Counted from the first letter of the stretch, positions 10,875 to 22,314 are shown. The stretch is DNA of 64,000 nt from Alnus glutinosa (GCF_958979055.1 NC_084897.1:24889628-24953627); one strand, 5' to 3'. Numbers and translations are program-made. Notes: generated by a model from the letters alone, not told the origin.

Positions 10875-13800
10875 ATACATTGTTATCTCAAGACACAATT
10901 TTTAATTACCTTTATTTACGTGGCAACTTTTATTTTTACTTTTTTTTAGGGAAAAAAAAAACACTAAACCTAGTTAAATGACTATTTTACCATATGAGCA
11001 AGGTGGTCAAGAATTCTATCTTGAAATAGCAAAATATCCTATCTCTATCAAATATAGATTTGATTCAATTCGTCATACTTTTCAAAAGCAAGCTATTACT
11101 ATTTTTTAGAGGAGTACAAACAACTCAATACTACCTATTAAAAATCATACTATTACTACTTTTTAATTACTGTTACAACGATGTTTCTTATGGTCACATA
11201 CATCTATCATTCTAGTTGAACTAATTTAGTTATACAACTTAGGAATATCTCTTAATTAAAGAGTTTACATGGACTCGTTAACCTAATTTTAAAACTTTCT
11301 TATGGAAACTCTCTGATTAAATTTAGTCTATAAGTTTTTATGTGATTTTAATTTAAAGTTTATATTTTCAATTTTGATTATTAGGTTTTTAGATTTTCCA
11401 TTTGTTTTGAATAGGTCATTACACACACATATATTATAATTATTTAACTAAACAAATAATTATAAATTATATACTTATACAAATATGCATATATAATATA
11501 TTATACTTGATTATTCATATACTTATAACATATATGATAATGTGATATAACATATAACACAAATTATTTGACATACTTATAATTTATAACATTTAAGCAT
11601 ATAAAATGCTTATATATATAAGAGTATGAGACCAATTAACTATTATTACTTAATATATATCGACAATTTACCTAATAAATAATATACTATGTAAGCTATT
11701 TTTATTAATATATACACATACACATAAATATATATATATGTAGATACAAAAATAAATATATACGAGTCTAGTTAATAATCAAGTTGAACCTTATACGAGT
11801 TTATTCAGGATATTTAACCGAGCGAGCCGAATTTTATAAGAGTATGAATCGTTTTATAATCAAGTATAATTTAGTGTTCGCGAACAACTCGTTTAATTAC
11901 CAAGTCGACTCCAGAAGATCCTCCCTCCTCAACCTCTACAGCCCACCAGGCCCACCTACGCTCCGTTCAATCTCCACCGTGCAACCCTGCCATCACACTA
12001 CGAAACAGCACAAGCCGATCTCGCATGATTTCGCGTCCAATTCCGGTCTGAAACAGGACGGAGGCGCTGAATGTGGACATGATTTGCAAGCCGTGTGGAG
12101 TGTCAAAGTGCATTTGTACAAGCTCCTTGCGTCTCGCTTCTTCTTTGATCTGTGCAAAAAGACGAATTAGGGCTCAAACTGTCACTTCAATGTTAGCCAG
12201 ACTTGCTTGGAAGACACGTTTTGTATTTTCTTCTTTGGATTTTATTTTCTTTTTGGGCACTCGATTTGGATTTTATTATTGATTGAATTATTAGTGATTG
12301 GGAAACTGACAATCCAAGCATTTGTCTCTTGTATGTGGTTAAGTACTGTGCGAACAGCCTTATGTTATTATCAAAGCTTCTCAAAAAGATTGGTTATATT
12401 TGGTAGGGATTGTAATTTTTAAGTAGATTAGCGAATATGATTGGAATAGTAAATGATGTACGAAATTAACAAGTTAGGGTTTAGTCTAATAAGATCCAAG
12501 TAAAACCAATTAGACATGATTAATTACAAGTCAATTCTGGATCAACCCACATAATTTGTATAAATTTGAATTACATTTCAACTCTATCTGTTCCTCGTTT
12601 TGTTAATAATTAATATTTATACTTAGTGAGGAGGCTTTATTATGTTATTTGTTGAAATAAAATCTTATTTTTTTTATTGTCAAGAGTTTGTAAAAAGATC
12701 ACACCAGAACTTAAAAAGATAAAATAGAGAAACTGAGATTGTATCGGATTTCTGATGATGATTCTTGTGCCCTAGGGCTACATTTATAATGGATTGGTTG
12801 AGGGTTTTACAAGGAAATGTAAAAGATGTGTGGCGAGAAATTGCCGAACGTAACCCTTTCTTATCTCAACTGAAACGGCGTTATTCAGATCATTGCTCTC
12901 TCAAGCCTATGCAAGGGAAAGAGACCGTGAGACGTTGTGGCTGTGTGTGTGACTCTGTGAGGCGTCGTCGCTGCATGGGCTTGTGGACGTGGTTGCGTAA
13001 ATGGCAGATGATCGACTGAACGTGTGAAAGAAAGAGTCGAAAGACAAAGTGAAAAAAGAACGTGCGGATAGGGTTCCGTTTCAGTGTTTCTTAACTTTCT
13101 TTTTTGAAGTTTCTCTTTTTTAACTGCATCGTAATCGGGTTGACCCGATTATGACCCAAACCCAATTATGCCAAACTCAACCCCGGATTTTTCGTGTTGT
13201 GTTCGTGTCGAGTTTGAGGATCGTGTAAAAAATTATCGAGTCTACTCACGAGTAGCTATGCTAATTTACAGATGTAGTTTCAAAGAAAAAAAACAATAAT
13301 AAATTACACTAAACCCCCCAATTTGACACTCAATTTACAAAAATACCTCCAAACTAGCTTTTGCAATTTGCAGTGCATAATGGTTCGTTTGAGTGTTGAA
13401 TTTTTAAAATTAGAATTGAATTCTTATTCTGTTCGCGGATTTTTAGGCAAAGAAATATGTTTGGATGATGAATAGAATTTAGATTTTTTTTGAATTTGTG
13501 TTTGGGGGTTGGATTTTTGAAATTGGAAATTATTATTTTTTAATGGGAATAAAAGATTGGAAATTATTGGAAGTTTGAAAAGTTGTGTATAATGATTGGT
13601 ATTGTGAAAAGTAGTGTGGTATAATGATTTAAATAATAATGATTTATTATTAAAAAAAATTGTTTGATTTAAATATTGATTATTTAATTATTTAAAGTGT
13701 GGGATCCACACGTTTTTGGTTCTTTTGGAGAACCTTTTTCTCACGCGTGGGTCCCGGTTAGTTATCAGCCGTTTTTGTCCTTGAATAGTTGAATTGAGAG

Positions 13801-14095
13801 TGAATTCTTTGCGTGAAACGGGCTAGGCTTTGGGTTGAAACCGGGTGGGTGGGTTTTTTCCAAAACCCGACTAGAATAGGATTCCGTTTCTGCTCCCAAA
13901 ATACTCGAAATCAGTACTTTAGATTTTGGTATTAAAATTAAAAATGGACGGAAAGTAGCTCAGGTCACTCGTACATGTCATCATTCCACTTACTAAAATG
14001 TCAAAATTTTCCTTTTGTTCAAATGCTACCATTTAAAATGAGAACAAAAACAAAAAAACCTAAAGACATACGCGCCTATATATATATATATATGT
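10875..14095. other. Gene-free intergenic stretch
   Basis: Very A+T-rich, with TA-rich blocks at 11400-11780. About 11920-12180 is a G+C-richer patch with a 128-codon open frame starting upstream at 11784 that matches nothing I recognise. The 84-codon frame at 12765-13019 also looks spurious. No rRNA, tRNA or gene structure seen. Confidence 0.4.
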
Positions 14096-14100
14096 TTGAA

Positions 14101-14450
14101 AAATGATATTTATATAACAATTATATAATTGTTGTGCAAAAATTAAAAGATATGGGTAGGTTCCACGAGATGGGTCCCATTATATGGGTTTTACGATAAA
14201 TGATCCCTACACTCATTTCTCACAACAGCTCCACAACAAGCTGACGTGGCCGGTAATATTTTATTATTTTTTTGTTTTGTTTTCATTTCTTTTTTAAAAA
14301 AATAATAAAATATTACCAGCCACATCAGTTTGTTGTGGGGCTGTTGTGAGAAATGAGTGTATGAATCATTTCTCGGGTTTTACATGGGACTCAATTTATA
14401 TCTCTTGTCTTTTGCACAACAATTACACAATTATTGTGCAAGAGATATTT
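14101..14450. mobile_element. Outer foldback element split by a nested MITE
   Basis: TAATTGTTGTGCAAAA at about 14126 is the inverted partner of TTTTGCACAACAATTA at about 14410, and flanking sequence is complementary out to about 14101 and 14450. The element at 14195-14374 sits inside it. Confidence 0.6.
14195..14374. mobile_element. Nested MULE-like MITE with a 9-bp target duplication
   Basis: A 180-bp foldback: GATAAATGATCCCTACACTC at the left end pairs with GAGAAATGATTCATACACTC (right end read inwards), and the stem continues for about 75 bases. GGGTTTTAC is present on both sides (14186-14194 and 14375-14383), a perfect 9-bp duplication as made by Mutator-like transposases. No coding capacity; mobilised in trans if at all. 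Confidence 0.85.
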
Positions 14451-14544
14451 ATATATATATAATTTTAATTGGGGTTAGGAAAAAGTTCTTCTATGTAGTG
14501 GGTTTTTTTTACGCTTTTCTTCAGTTTTTTTTTTTAAAAAAATA

Positions 14545-14700
14545 AAAAAATAAAAAAAATCAACTTCAAATCATTTTATTATTATTTTTTTAATATTACA
14601 TCAATCACCTTTTTATTATTATTAAAATAAAAATACTTACTATAAAATATTTTTCTTTTATATTTTTATACAAATTATTTATTCCTTTATATGACATGAC
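14545..14700. repeat. Dispersed A+T-rich repeat, copy 3
   Basis: Shares the CAACTTCAAA.CATTTTATT, TTTTTATTATTATT and CTTTATATGA words with the copies at 830-985 and 4195-4395. Confidence 0.4.
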
Positions 14701-14740
14701 TATTGAACAGTTTTCGAATAAAGATGAGCTGACGAAAAAA

Positions 14741-15090
14741 AGTTGGACGTTCAACTCTTTTGGCTTGGTTGTTGGACGTTAAAGTGCAGTAAATAAGTTG
14801 CTTGCCGGTTGTTGAAGACAATAAAAGTTCAGGCTAATTGTTAATTGGTTCAATTAATTTAATTAAAGCATAGTATCCTCAACAAGACAACAACGTTGGA
14901 CGGTTTTTATAAAAAAAATAAAAAACGTTGGACATTCATCTCTCTTTGGCCGGTTGTTGGACGTTAAAGTGCAGGTAAATAAGTTGTTTGGCGGGTTGTT
15001 GAAGACAATGAAAGTCTAGGCTAATTGTTAATTGGTTCAATTAATTTAATTAAAGCACAGTATTGAAGGTAATTAAAGCACAGTATTGAA
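14741..15090. repeat. Tandem duplication, period about 186 bases
   Basis: A block from about 14741 to 14873 (GTTGGACGTTAAAGTGCAG, GTTGTTGAAGACAAT, AATTGTTAATTGGTTCAATT) is repeated at about 14928-15062 with about 90% identity. The second copy is followed by a shorter tandem repeat of AATTAAAGCACAGTATTGAA. Non-coding. Confidence 0.8.
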
Positions 15091-15576
15091 GGGAATTAAT
15101 GTACGTTGGATGAAGGCTAGGAAATTTAAATTAGTTGATGAAAGAAACTAATTTTGACGTTAAAGTAGTTATTTTCAAAACCAATAAAATATAATATTTA
15201 ATTAAAATATAAATATTTAGAGGGTTTGATGTATGGAATTTTTTAAAAGTAAGAGATAAAATCAAAAAAGTAGATTATTTGAGTTAAATTTAAAGAAAAT
15301 TTTGGAGAGTTTGATGAGGATGCCCTAAATTCGTGTAAACTTATCATGAATGCAAATAGTGCCAGCTTCAAAATCTTTGCTGTATCTAAGGCTTGGATCG
15401 AGCAAAAGAAAGGGTAATGTTTGAAGTTTTATTTTGCGTTATTTTTGTTTGAAGTTTTTTTTTTTTTAAATGATGTGATTTTTAAAATTATTCTTGAACT
15501 TGTAATTAATCACTATTAAATTTTTTTATCAAATAGTGATTTTAAAAGTTGCATAATTTTTTAAAAATGATAGAAA

Positions 15577-15775
15577 TTTCTTACAAACCGAATTGTAGGA
15601 AATTTCATACAAACCATATATAAGATTGACATGTGTCCCTTGGCATATGAGAAATACATGTTGTTTTAATAGCATGTGCTTCTCATATGCTTAAAGGACA
15701 CGTGTCACTTTTATATGTGGATTGTAAAAAATTTATTACAAACCGATTTGTAGGAAATTTATGTCATTTTTTTTA
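15577..15775. mobile_element. Foldback element, family F copy 1
   Basis: TTTCTTACAAACCGAATTGT and its inverted partner CAAACCGATTTGTAGGAAAT bound a stem that includes GACATGTGTC against GACACGTGTC and CATATGAGAA against TTCTCATATG. The same layout recurs at 36683-36880 and 50235-50400. Confidence 0.7.
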
Positions 15776-15893
15776 GGGATACATAAGTGAAATATGAGGG
15801 ACTTCTAAAATTACTCTTGAATTCATGGTGTAGCCGGGTTTTTTTTTTAATTATTATTACTTTATTTTTTAAATAGTAAAACGTGCAAATTGT

Positions 15894-16060
15894 GGGGTAA
15901 TTTTATTAGTACATTAAGTGTTCATCAAGTGTCCATAAAAAAATGAAGTGGCTTTTAAAATCATCATTTGATCAATCACACGCTCAATGATGATTTTAAA
16001 AATTATCTAATTTTTTAATGGACACTTGATGGATACTTAATTTATTAATAGAATTACTCC
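15894..16060. mobile_element. Foldback MITE with a 7-8-bp target duplication (hAT-like)
   Basis: A 167-bp element begins GGGGTAATTTTATTAGTACA; the right end read inwards is GGAGTAATTCTATTAATAAA. The stem continues through TCAAGTGTCCAT. AAATTGT flanks both ends (15887-15893 and 16061-16067); counting one more base gives an 8-bp duplication, the hAT length. Confidence 0.75.
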
Positions 16061-16449
16061 AAATTGTATAGACAATATGAACAAAATATTCCTAAGCATA
16101 TTTTGAAAAGAATAAATAACTTTTAGAAGATGTATATAAGTAAACCAAACATTAGAATTTTATATTTTCAAGAATCATATCATATTTTTAATAATTTCCA
16201 AACGTGGAAGAATGTGAATGCTAGACAGAATGTTAGATTTCGCTAACCAAATGTCATGTACGAGTTATAATAATTAATTCCACGATTGAGTTTTCTGGAT
16301 CTAATCAAACACATATCATTATTCATTAATGCCTAATTAGTTAAGTATTATAATTTCAAGCGAAATTTAAAATTTTAAAGAGTCTATTTTATTGTCCATA
16401 TTAAAATTTGGTTTATCTAACGATTTACGTAGTGTTATGTCATTAAAAA

Positions 16450-16925
16450 AATTTCAAATGGGACACAGCCATTGATAAAGGGGCTATGAAAATGGCCATA
16501 GGTATAGTGATCAAGGACGTTGGTGGAAGTGTTGTGGCAGCAAGGGCGAGTATTCTTCCCTATATCGTCGATCCCACAACTGCTGAAGTTGTGGTTGCCC
16601 GGTATGCAGTGTCCCTAAACAACAAATTAAGTAGGGGGGGGGGGGGGGGGGGGGGGGGGAGGAGGGAGCATCATCCTTGAGGGTGATTCTTTTGAAGTGG
16701 TCTCGGCTCTGCGTAAGGAGGACTCCTGCAACCGGGTTTTTGGCCAACTCTTAGACGACATTAAAGCCTGCTTTTCTCATTTTCTTACTGTTGGTGTAAT
16801 GCATGTTAGGTGAGATGCTAATAAGACAGCTCATGTTTTAGCTAAATGTGTGATTTCTTTAGACAAGGTATGGATAGAGAAGTGTCCATTCTTTATTCAT
16901 GGTATTGTCTTACCAAAAAGAGATG
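16450..16925 (+). pseudogene. LINE relic: RNase H-like domain, interrupted
   Basis: Reading starts WDTAIDKGAMKMAIGIVIKD, an RNase H start with its first acidic residue, continues through TAEVVVARYAVSL with the second, and after a shift resumes DANKTAHVLAKCVISLDKVWI EKCPFFIHGIV, the family's C-terminal block. A run of 26 G at 16634-16659 breaks the frame in the middle and an in-frame stop lies near 16811. This is a decayed plant LINE, unrelated in position to the copy at 19336. Confidence 0.75.
16634..16659 (+). repeat. Homopolymer (G)26
   Basis: Twenty-six consecutive G inside the LINE RNase H relic. Runs of this length are rare in plant DNA and are prone to assembly and sequencing error. 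Confidence 0.85.
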
Positions 16926-16949
16926 ATTATTTGGCCGGAGTAACGATAA

Positions 16950-17052
16950 TTTCATCATTCTCCTCAATATATATATATATATATACACACACACCATTAA
17001 ATCATCATTCTCCTCAATATATATATATATATATATACACACACACCATTAA
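16950..17052. repeat. Tandem duplication containing (TA)n(CA)n
   Basis: Two copies of a block of about 48-50 bases: CATCATTCTCCTCAATATAT, a TA tract, an ACAC tract and CCATTAAAT. The copies differ mainly in the TA count. Confidence 0.85.
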
Positions 17053-17144
17053 ATCTATGAAATCTAATATAGACCATGAAACATATTATCTTCATTTATA
17101 ACCTATGGCATTATTTATTATTTCCAAACATTTTTAGAGTCTGT

Positions 17145-17425
17145 TTAGTCATTATTAAATCATCATTTATTTCAAAAGCTTAAGCTGATAAGAAATAGTG
17201 AATTTAATCATGTAATTAATATTTTAACATTCTGCCTCATGTGTGGGCTCAAGTTCTCCCTCGACAAATAAGACTCAATACGTTGAATATTTAACTAAAA
17301 ATAAGAGTTACATTGTTGAGTCAGAGTTTTGACCTAAGACTTATGCTATGATATCATGTTAAATCATCACTTATCATAAAAGCTGAAGTTGATAACTAAG
17401 AGTGGATTTAATTAATATTTTAGCA
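17145..17425. repeat. Dispersed repeat, TTAAATCA family, copy 1
   Basis: Contains two internal copies of a TTAAATCATCA...AAAAGCT.AAG.TGATAA...GATTTAAT block about 200 bases apart. The same arrangement is at 32217-32475, with single-unit relatives near 37658, 48305 and 55665. Non-coding. Confidence 0.55.
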
Positions 17426-17910
17426 GGTCATGTAATTTCGTATGTGAAAAGTATTGCATTCGAAGGAAAAAAAAAAAAAAAATGAAAAAGTCGACGTTTC
17501 CAAATCTAAATGTCGAATTTTTTTTTTGAAAAAGTCAACATTTGAAAAAAATGAAAAGTACGGTCGTCGTTGTGTTAATGTGATATTATACATTTTAAAT
17601 GAAAGATCAAGATTTGAAGTTGGTGCACTTAGCGATGTATATGAAGTTAATGCTAACACATTTTTTAAAATTTTAAATAATATAAAATTATATATATATA
17701 TTATTAAATATATTAACTTTAAATTCGAACCCTAAAATGAATAGCGAGAGAACCCTATTTTTCAAATGTTGTTGTGTTGTGACGATGGCCGGTGGAATAA
17801 AAGACACGGAAAAATGTAAGCAAAAACTGCCCAGAATGCAACGTTTTGTGGGGGTTATCAATGTATGATGTATGATAGTGTGATTAGGTGAGTATTTAAC
17901 GCAGATTAGA

Positions 17911-17931
17911 TATATAAAAGATGTATAAAAG
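17911..17931 (+). promoter_or_regulatory. Probable TATA boxes of the HIPP gene
   Basis: Two overlapping candidates, TATATAAAAG (17911) and TGTATAAAAG (17922), lie about 165-185 bases before the ATG at 18097. Confidence 0.45.
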
Positions 17932-18096
17932 GCAATCGTACAAGCACTAGCTCTTGAAAATGTGCCTTGGAGGTTGAACAACCCAGTGTTCGTTACGCCA
18001 GTCCTTCTCTTCAAGTTGTCCTTAAATAGTGTACTGCTAGCTATAAACCCAGTTAGAAGTTGGTTTTTCATTTAGAAAAGAGCAAGTTCTTCTACC

Positions 18097-19172
18097 ATGG
18101 TGCAGAGAACTGTCTTGAAGGTCGACATTTCATGCCTCAAATGTAAGAAGAAGCTCCTCAAGGCGGTGTCTGCCCTGCAAGGTATGATCATAATTGTTTG
18201 AAAAAACTACCCTTATAATTTTTCATTTTCCATCACTTTTATAATTGAGTAGTCAAAATTTAAAAAATATCAATTTAAGATATCTTTTATTATTATTATT
18301 TTATTTTTTAATTTCAACGATCCGTTAGAATTTTTCGTTAAATCCTATCAAAATTTTCAAAATATCCTTATTTCTTTTTAAGAAAACAAATAAAAAATTG
18401 CAAGAGTTTAGATATTGATCATAATTTAATAGAATTTGCAAAAATATTCATGCTTGAATATTTGAAAATTGTAATTTTTGTTTTTAAAGAAATAAACACA
18501 GTAGTATTTTGAAATTTTGATAGAATCTAACGAAAAATTTTAATAGAGGGTTGAATTTTTTTTTTTTAAAAAAAAATAAAAATGAAAGATGGATATCATA
18601 AATTGGGACTTTTTAAATTTTGAGTACTTAATTGTAGAAGTTATGAAAAACAGAGATTATAAGTGAAGATTTCCCTTATTGTTTTGTTTCCCTTATTTCT
18701 TTCTTCGGGTTTGTGATACTCAATACGAACCCAATACGAAATTAATGAATTAAAATTAAAGAATTTAACATATTTATTTAAATAAATCAGATTATTATTA
18801 ATTTATATAGTCTTATATTTATGTAACGACGGACCGTCTGATTTCCTCCGGATTGCAGGCGTTGATAAAGTTGAGACTGATGCAGCCATGGGAACTTTGA
18901 CGGTGACAGGCGACGCAGATCCATATGAAATCATAGTCCGCACAAGAAAAGCAGGCAAATTTGCAGAAGTGGTAAGTATTGGGCCTCCTCCTGCTCCCCC
19001 AAAGAAGGATGAGAAGAAGCCCGAGGAGAAGAAGCCGGATCCGAAAAAGCCCGATCAGATGACCGAAGTCTACATACCATATATGCCCTACAACTGTCAT
19101 GTATGCGAGCAAGTCGCTATGGTCCCTGTGGGCTTGTGGGACGAGCCCACTCCATCATGCTCTATTCTTTGA
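18097..19172 (+). CDS. Heavy-metal-associated isoprenylated plant protein (HIPP, Pi21-like)
   Basis: Two exons, 18097-18181 and 18859-19172 (phase 1, GT-AG), give 132 residues. Residues 1-65 form an HMA domain with a CLKC metal-binding pair at residues 13-16. A Pro/Lys-rich linker (PPPAPPKKDEKKPEEKK) follows, then a C-terminal MTEVYIPYMPYNC segment and CSIL at the very end. CSIL is a CaaX box whose final Leu favours geranylgeranylation, so the protein should be membrane-attached. HIPPs bind metals and partner proteins; members with a proline-rich middle resemble rice Pi21, a blast-susceptibility factor. Family assignment rests on HMA plus linker plus CaaX and is firm; the specific role is inference. 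The ATG is the first in frame and starts directly at the HMA fold. Confidence 0.9.
18200..18675. mobile_element. Foldback element in the HIPP intron
   Basis: CAAAATTTAAAAA near 18248 and AAATTTTTCGTTAAAT near 18331 have inverted partners near 18610 and 18530, as do the outer ends (CCCTTATAATTTTTCAT against ATGAAAAACAGAGATTATAA). It fills most of the 677-base intron. Confidence 0.55.
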
Positions 19173-19335
19173 CAATTCCTATATTAAATTTCAGACCCAT
19201 AAACACAAAAAAGAAAGAAAGAAAAAATAATAATAATAATAATAAAAAATCAAGTTTTTGCTTTGATTGATGACCTTGTTTTGTGATGCTGCTGTTAGCT
19301 TATTCTTTTAGGTTTTAGTTTTGACAAAATTATGA

Positions 19336-20330
19336 CAAAAGTCCAAGCATGTTGTTATAATTAAAAATGGTGATTGGTTCTGACCTTACACTTGATCAGA
19401 CGTTCTTGTTGAGGTACAAAGCCAACTTCATGCAGTTGAGTTAGGCGATACTGATTTGCCTTTGTGGAATTCTCGAAGTGGTCACTTTAAGTGTTCGGAA
19501 ACTTGGGAAAAGTTGAGAGAGGTGCATCCGGTTGTCAAGTCGTGGAAGATTGTTTGGTCGGCCACTTCTATCCACCGTCATTCCTTCATTCTTTTTCTTG
19601 TTTTCCGGGATGCTTTGGTCACAAAACAAAGGATGAGTGGATGAGGCTATACAGGGAAGTCTTTATGTCTATTCTGCTATGAAGCTCAAGAGAGCCGTGG
19701 TCACATTTTCTTTAGGTGCAGTTCCAGTCAACGGATTTGGACTGGAATCATGGTTGATTGCTCTTTTCGCAATGGGCCTTTGGATTGGGAAGATATAGAA
19801 GATTGGTGTGTGAAGGTGCTGCAGGAAAAAAGCTTAAAAGTTAGCTTGGACCGGTTATGTCTTGGAGCTACTGTATACAATTTATGGAAGTAAAGAAATG
19901 ATCTTTTGCACAATCATACTCCACGCACCAAGGAAACAATCTTGGCTCGTATTAGGTGGAAAGCTCGAGCTAGGATTGTGGCTAAAGGACATTTCAAGCA
20001 CCTCCAAAATTCTCGGTTTCTTGTTTCTACACGGAATCTGCAAAATCTGATCGGGTGTGCTCTATTTTTTAGAGTTGGGTGGTGTTGAGTTTTATGGTTT
20101 TTTGTTTTTTTGTTGTTGTTGTTGTTTATGAGTTAATGTGTGCAGTTTGATGGTTAGGCATTTTCTTGGATTGGCGTTGGTTTGGGTGGTTGGGGTCTGC
20201 TCCCTGCGTGGATGCATGTGTCTTGTTTGGGTGTTGGCTTTCGAGTGTTTGTGTTTCTAGGCTCCCTGAAGTGTATTCTGTTTTGGACCTTTTGGTGATC
20301 TATGAAATGCTTTATTCATCTAAAAAAAAA
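19336..20330 (+). mobile_element. 5'-truncated LINE with zf-RVT region, 3' UTR and poly(A)
   Basis: From about 19455 the plus strand encodes LPLWNSRSGHFKCSETWEKL, then (after shifts near 19640-19690) FRDALVTKQRMSGWGYTG, LCLFC and ESRGHIFFRCSSSQRIW. This is the zinc-binding reverse-transcriptase-associated (zf-RVT) segment of plant LINE ORF2. It runs to about 20050, is followed by a T/G-rich 3' UTR and an A tract at 20322-20331. AAAATTATGA occurs at 19326-19335 and 20328-20337 and could be the target duplication. The reading frame is broken several times; the copy is dead. Confidence 0.8.
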
Positions 20331-20639
20331 ATTATGATCCCAACCCGATTTAAAAAAGAAGAAGAAAGAAAGTATAGTGATATTGTAGATGTGACACCTT
20401 ATGAATGAGTAACTTATTTAATTTTGGGTAAATTAAATTTTACCTTGCAAATTATCATCCCAATTTTCACTTGCACCTCTAAATTACAACTCAAACTCAA
20501 AAATTATCAAAATATTTTGAATTGCCCCCTAGTAAAATTTGACCGTTATTTTAGATTTAAAACATTATACTTATGACATGTCAGACTGGCAGTCATGTAA
20601 AAAAAAAATATTATTAATGCTCTTATTTATTTATTTATT

Positions 20640-21240
20640 TTTGGCAAAGTTCACATATCCCCTCAAATTACTATCCAATTGACAATGCCCCAAACTTTCA
20701 ATTTAGACAATGGTCCCCCAAATAACCAAAAATTATCAATGTTCCCCAATAACAAAAATATCCTTAATAAAATAAAATAAAAATACTAAAAATTCAAAAA
20801 AAAAATAAAGAGAAAAAAATAAAAATAAAATAAAATAAGAAATACATAAAAACCAAGAGTGACCAAATTTAAAAATAAAAAGAAAAATTAAAAAGTTTTT
20901 CGTTTTTTAAAACTTGTTGTTTAATAAATAAATTAAAAAAAAAATCGTTTTTAAAAAAAATATTTTTTCCTTTTTTTTTTCAAATTAAATTTTTTGTTTT
21001 TATTTGAATAAAAAATTTCTTCTTTTTTTAAATAAAAATGTTTGTTTTTTTTTTTTTTTTAAATAACATTTTTTTGAATTTATAAGGTATTTTTGTTTTA
21101 TTAAAGAACTTTAAGGTCATTTTTTCTTTTTGTTGGCTTTGGAAATATTGACAATTTTTTTGTAGTTTGGGAGGATATTGTCTTAATTAAAAGTTTGAAG
21201 AGACATTATTAATTGGGTGTATGCGGACTTTTTTATTATT
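20640..21240. mobile_element. Large foldback element (about 600 bp)
   Basis: The left end AAAGTTCACATATCCCCTCA with CAATTTAGACAATGGTCCCC is the inverted partner of GAGGATATTGTCTTAATTAA and ATGCGGACTTTTTT at the right end. The centre is very A+T-rich. Non-coding. Confidence 0.6.
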
Positions 21241-22276
21241 TTTTAAAAGAAAAAAAAGAATCCGTATGATATAGTTCATATTGTCACATCAAGGCACCCA
21301 ACGTGGCAATCCAACCCTCTCTCACGTATTATTTCTGATGCCATATGTCAAGTTCAACTTTATACATATATACTTGTAAATATGCTATATCTCTGTCTTT
21401 TTTTTTTTCTTTCTCCCATCTATTATTCTTTTATAAGAGCGAAACATTCATCATCCTTTAATCTTCTTCTTCTAATGTATTTGCCGCTGCCAAAACAATA
21501 ATATATATATATATATATATATGGATCCGGCTTCCATGCTACCGCATGGATGCTGTGAAATTTTGTGTGATCTACATTTTGTCACGTCATAGACAAGCAA
21601 TTAATTCTATCCCACGTTTATTTGGCTATTTTAGATTGATTTGCCACTCTCGTCTCTCTCTCTATCTATTTCTTTAGGAGGTAAGCACCGGATATAAAGG
21701 CTTCAATTTTCAACTCTTTTGTTTGGTTTTCTCTAAAACAAACTGATGAAAACCAAGGAGCTGGACATGCTGATCATACACATGGGAATGGAGCTGAAGT
21801 TGCGCAAGACCTTTTGTCACTTCCTAGTGGCCCAATTACAAGACTTAGAGTCGCCAGTAGGAAGTGACAAAGGGTCTTGCACAACTTCAGCTCCATTCTT
21901 ATGTGTATGATCAACATGTCCAGCTCCTTGGTTTCCATCACAAACACAAATGAAAGCAAAATAAAAACAAACAAAACCCATTATATGGTTTCTAGCATTA
22001 TTTGGGGATAAATTGTAAGCAAATATGTTTTTTCCATTAAAATTATACGTCTTTAAACATTTTTTGATTATTACATATATTTTTAAAATACATATAAGAC
22101 ATTAAATATAAAAATGCACGTAAAAATCACGTGTTTTTAAAGAAAGCATTGAATTATTTTATAATTTAGATTAAATTTCGCAACATCTAACCATACACAA
22201 ATGTTATATAATTTAAAAATAAAAAATGACACAAGAACATAAGCAAGATATACGTTGTTAAATGTACAATAAAATC
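21241..22276. other. Intergenic stretch apart from the hairpin
   Basis: Contains a (TA)n tract at about 21500-21522 and otherwise no recognisable gene; it forms the upstream flank of the Tm-1-like gene. Confidence 0.4.
21744..21940. ncRNA. Candidate MIRNA/siRNA hairpin locus
   Basis: Two arms of about 88 bases (21744-21831 and 21853-21940) are inverted copies with only about seven mismatches and no visible gaps; the loop is about 21 bases. The left arm includes AACCAAGGAGCTGGACATGC and GGAGCTGAAGTTGCGCAAGA. The arms are not A+T-rich, unlike the MITE stems nearby, no target-site duplication or TIR signature was seen, and a TATA-like GATATAAAGG lies about 50 bases upstream (21691). Such long well-paired arms are typical of young plant MIRNA or inverted-repeat siRNA loci made by inverted duplication of a gene segment. 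No known mature miRNA was recognised. Orientation unknown. Confidence 0.5.

Positions 22277-22312
<36 letters not shown>
22277..22312. repeat. (AAT)n microsatellite
   Basis: About 12 AAT units some 127 bases upstream of the Tm-1-like start codon, in the likely promoter or leader. Confidence 0.9.
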
Positions 22313-22314
<2 letters not shown>

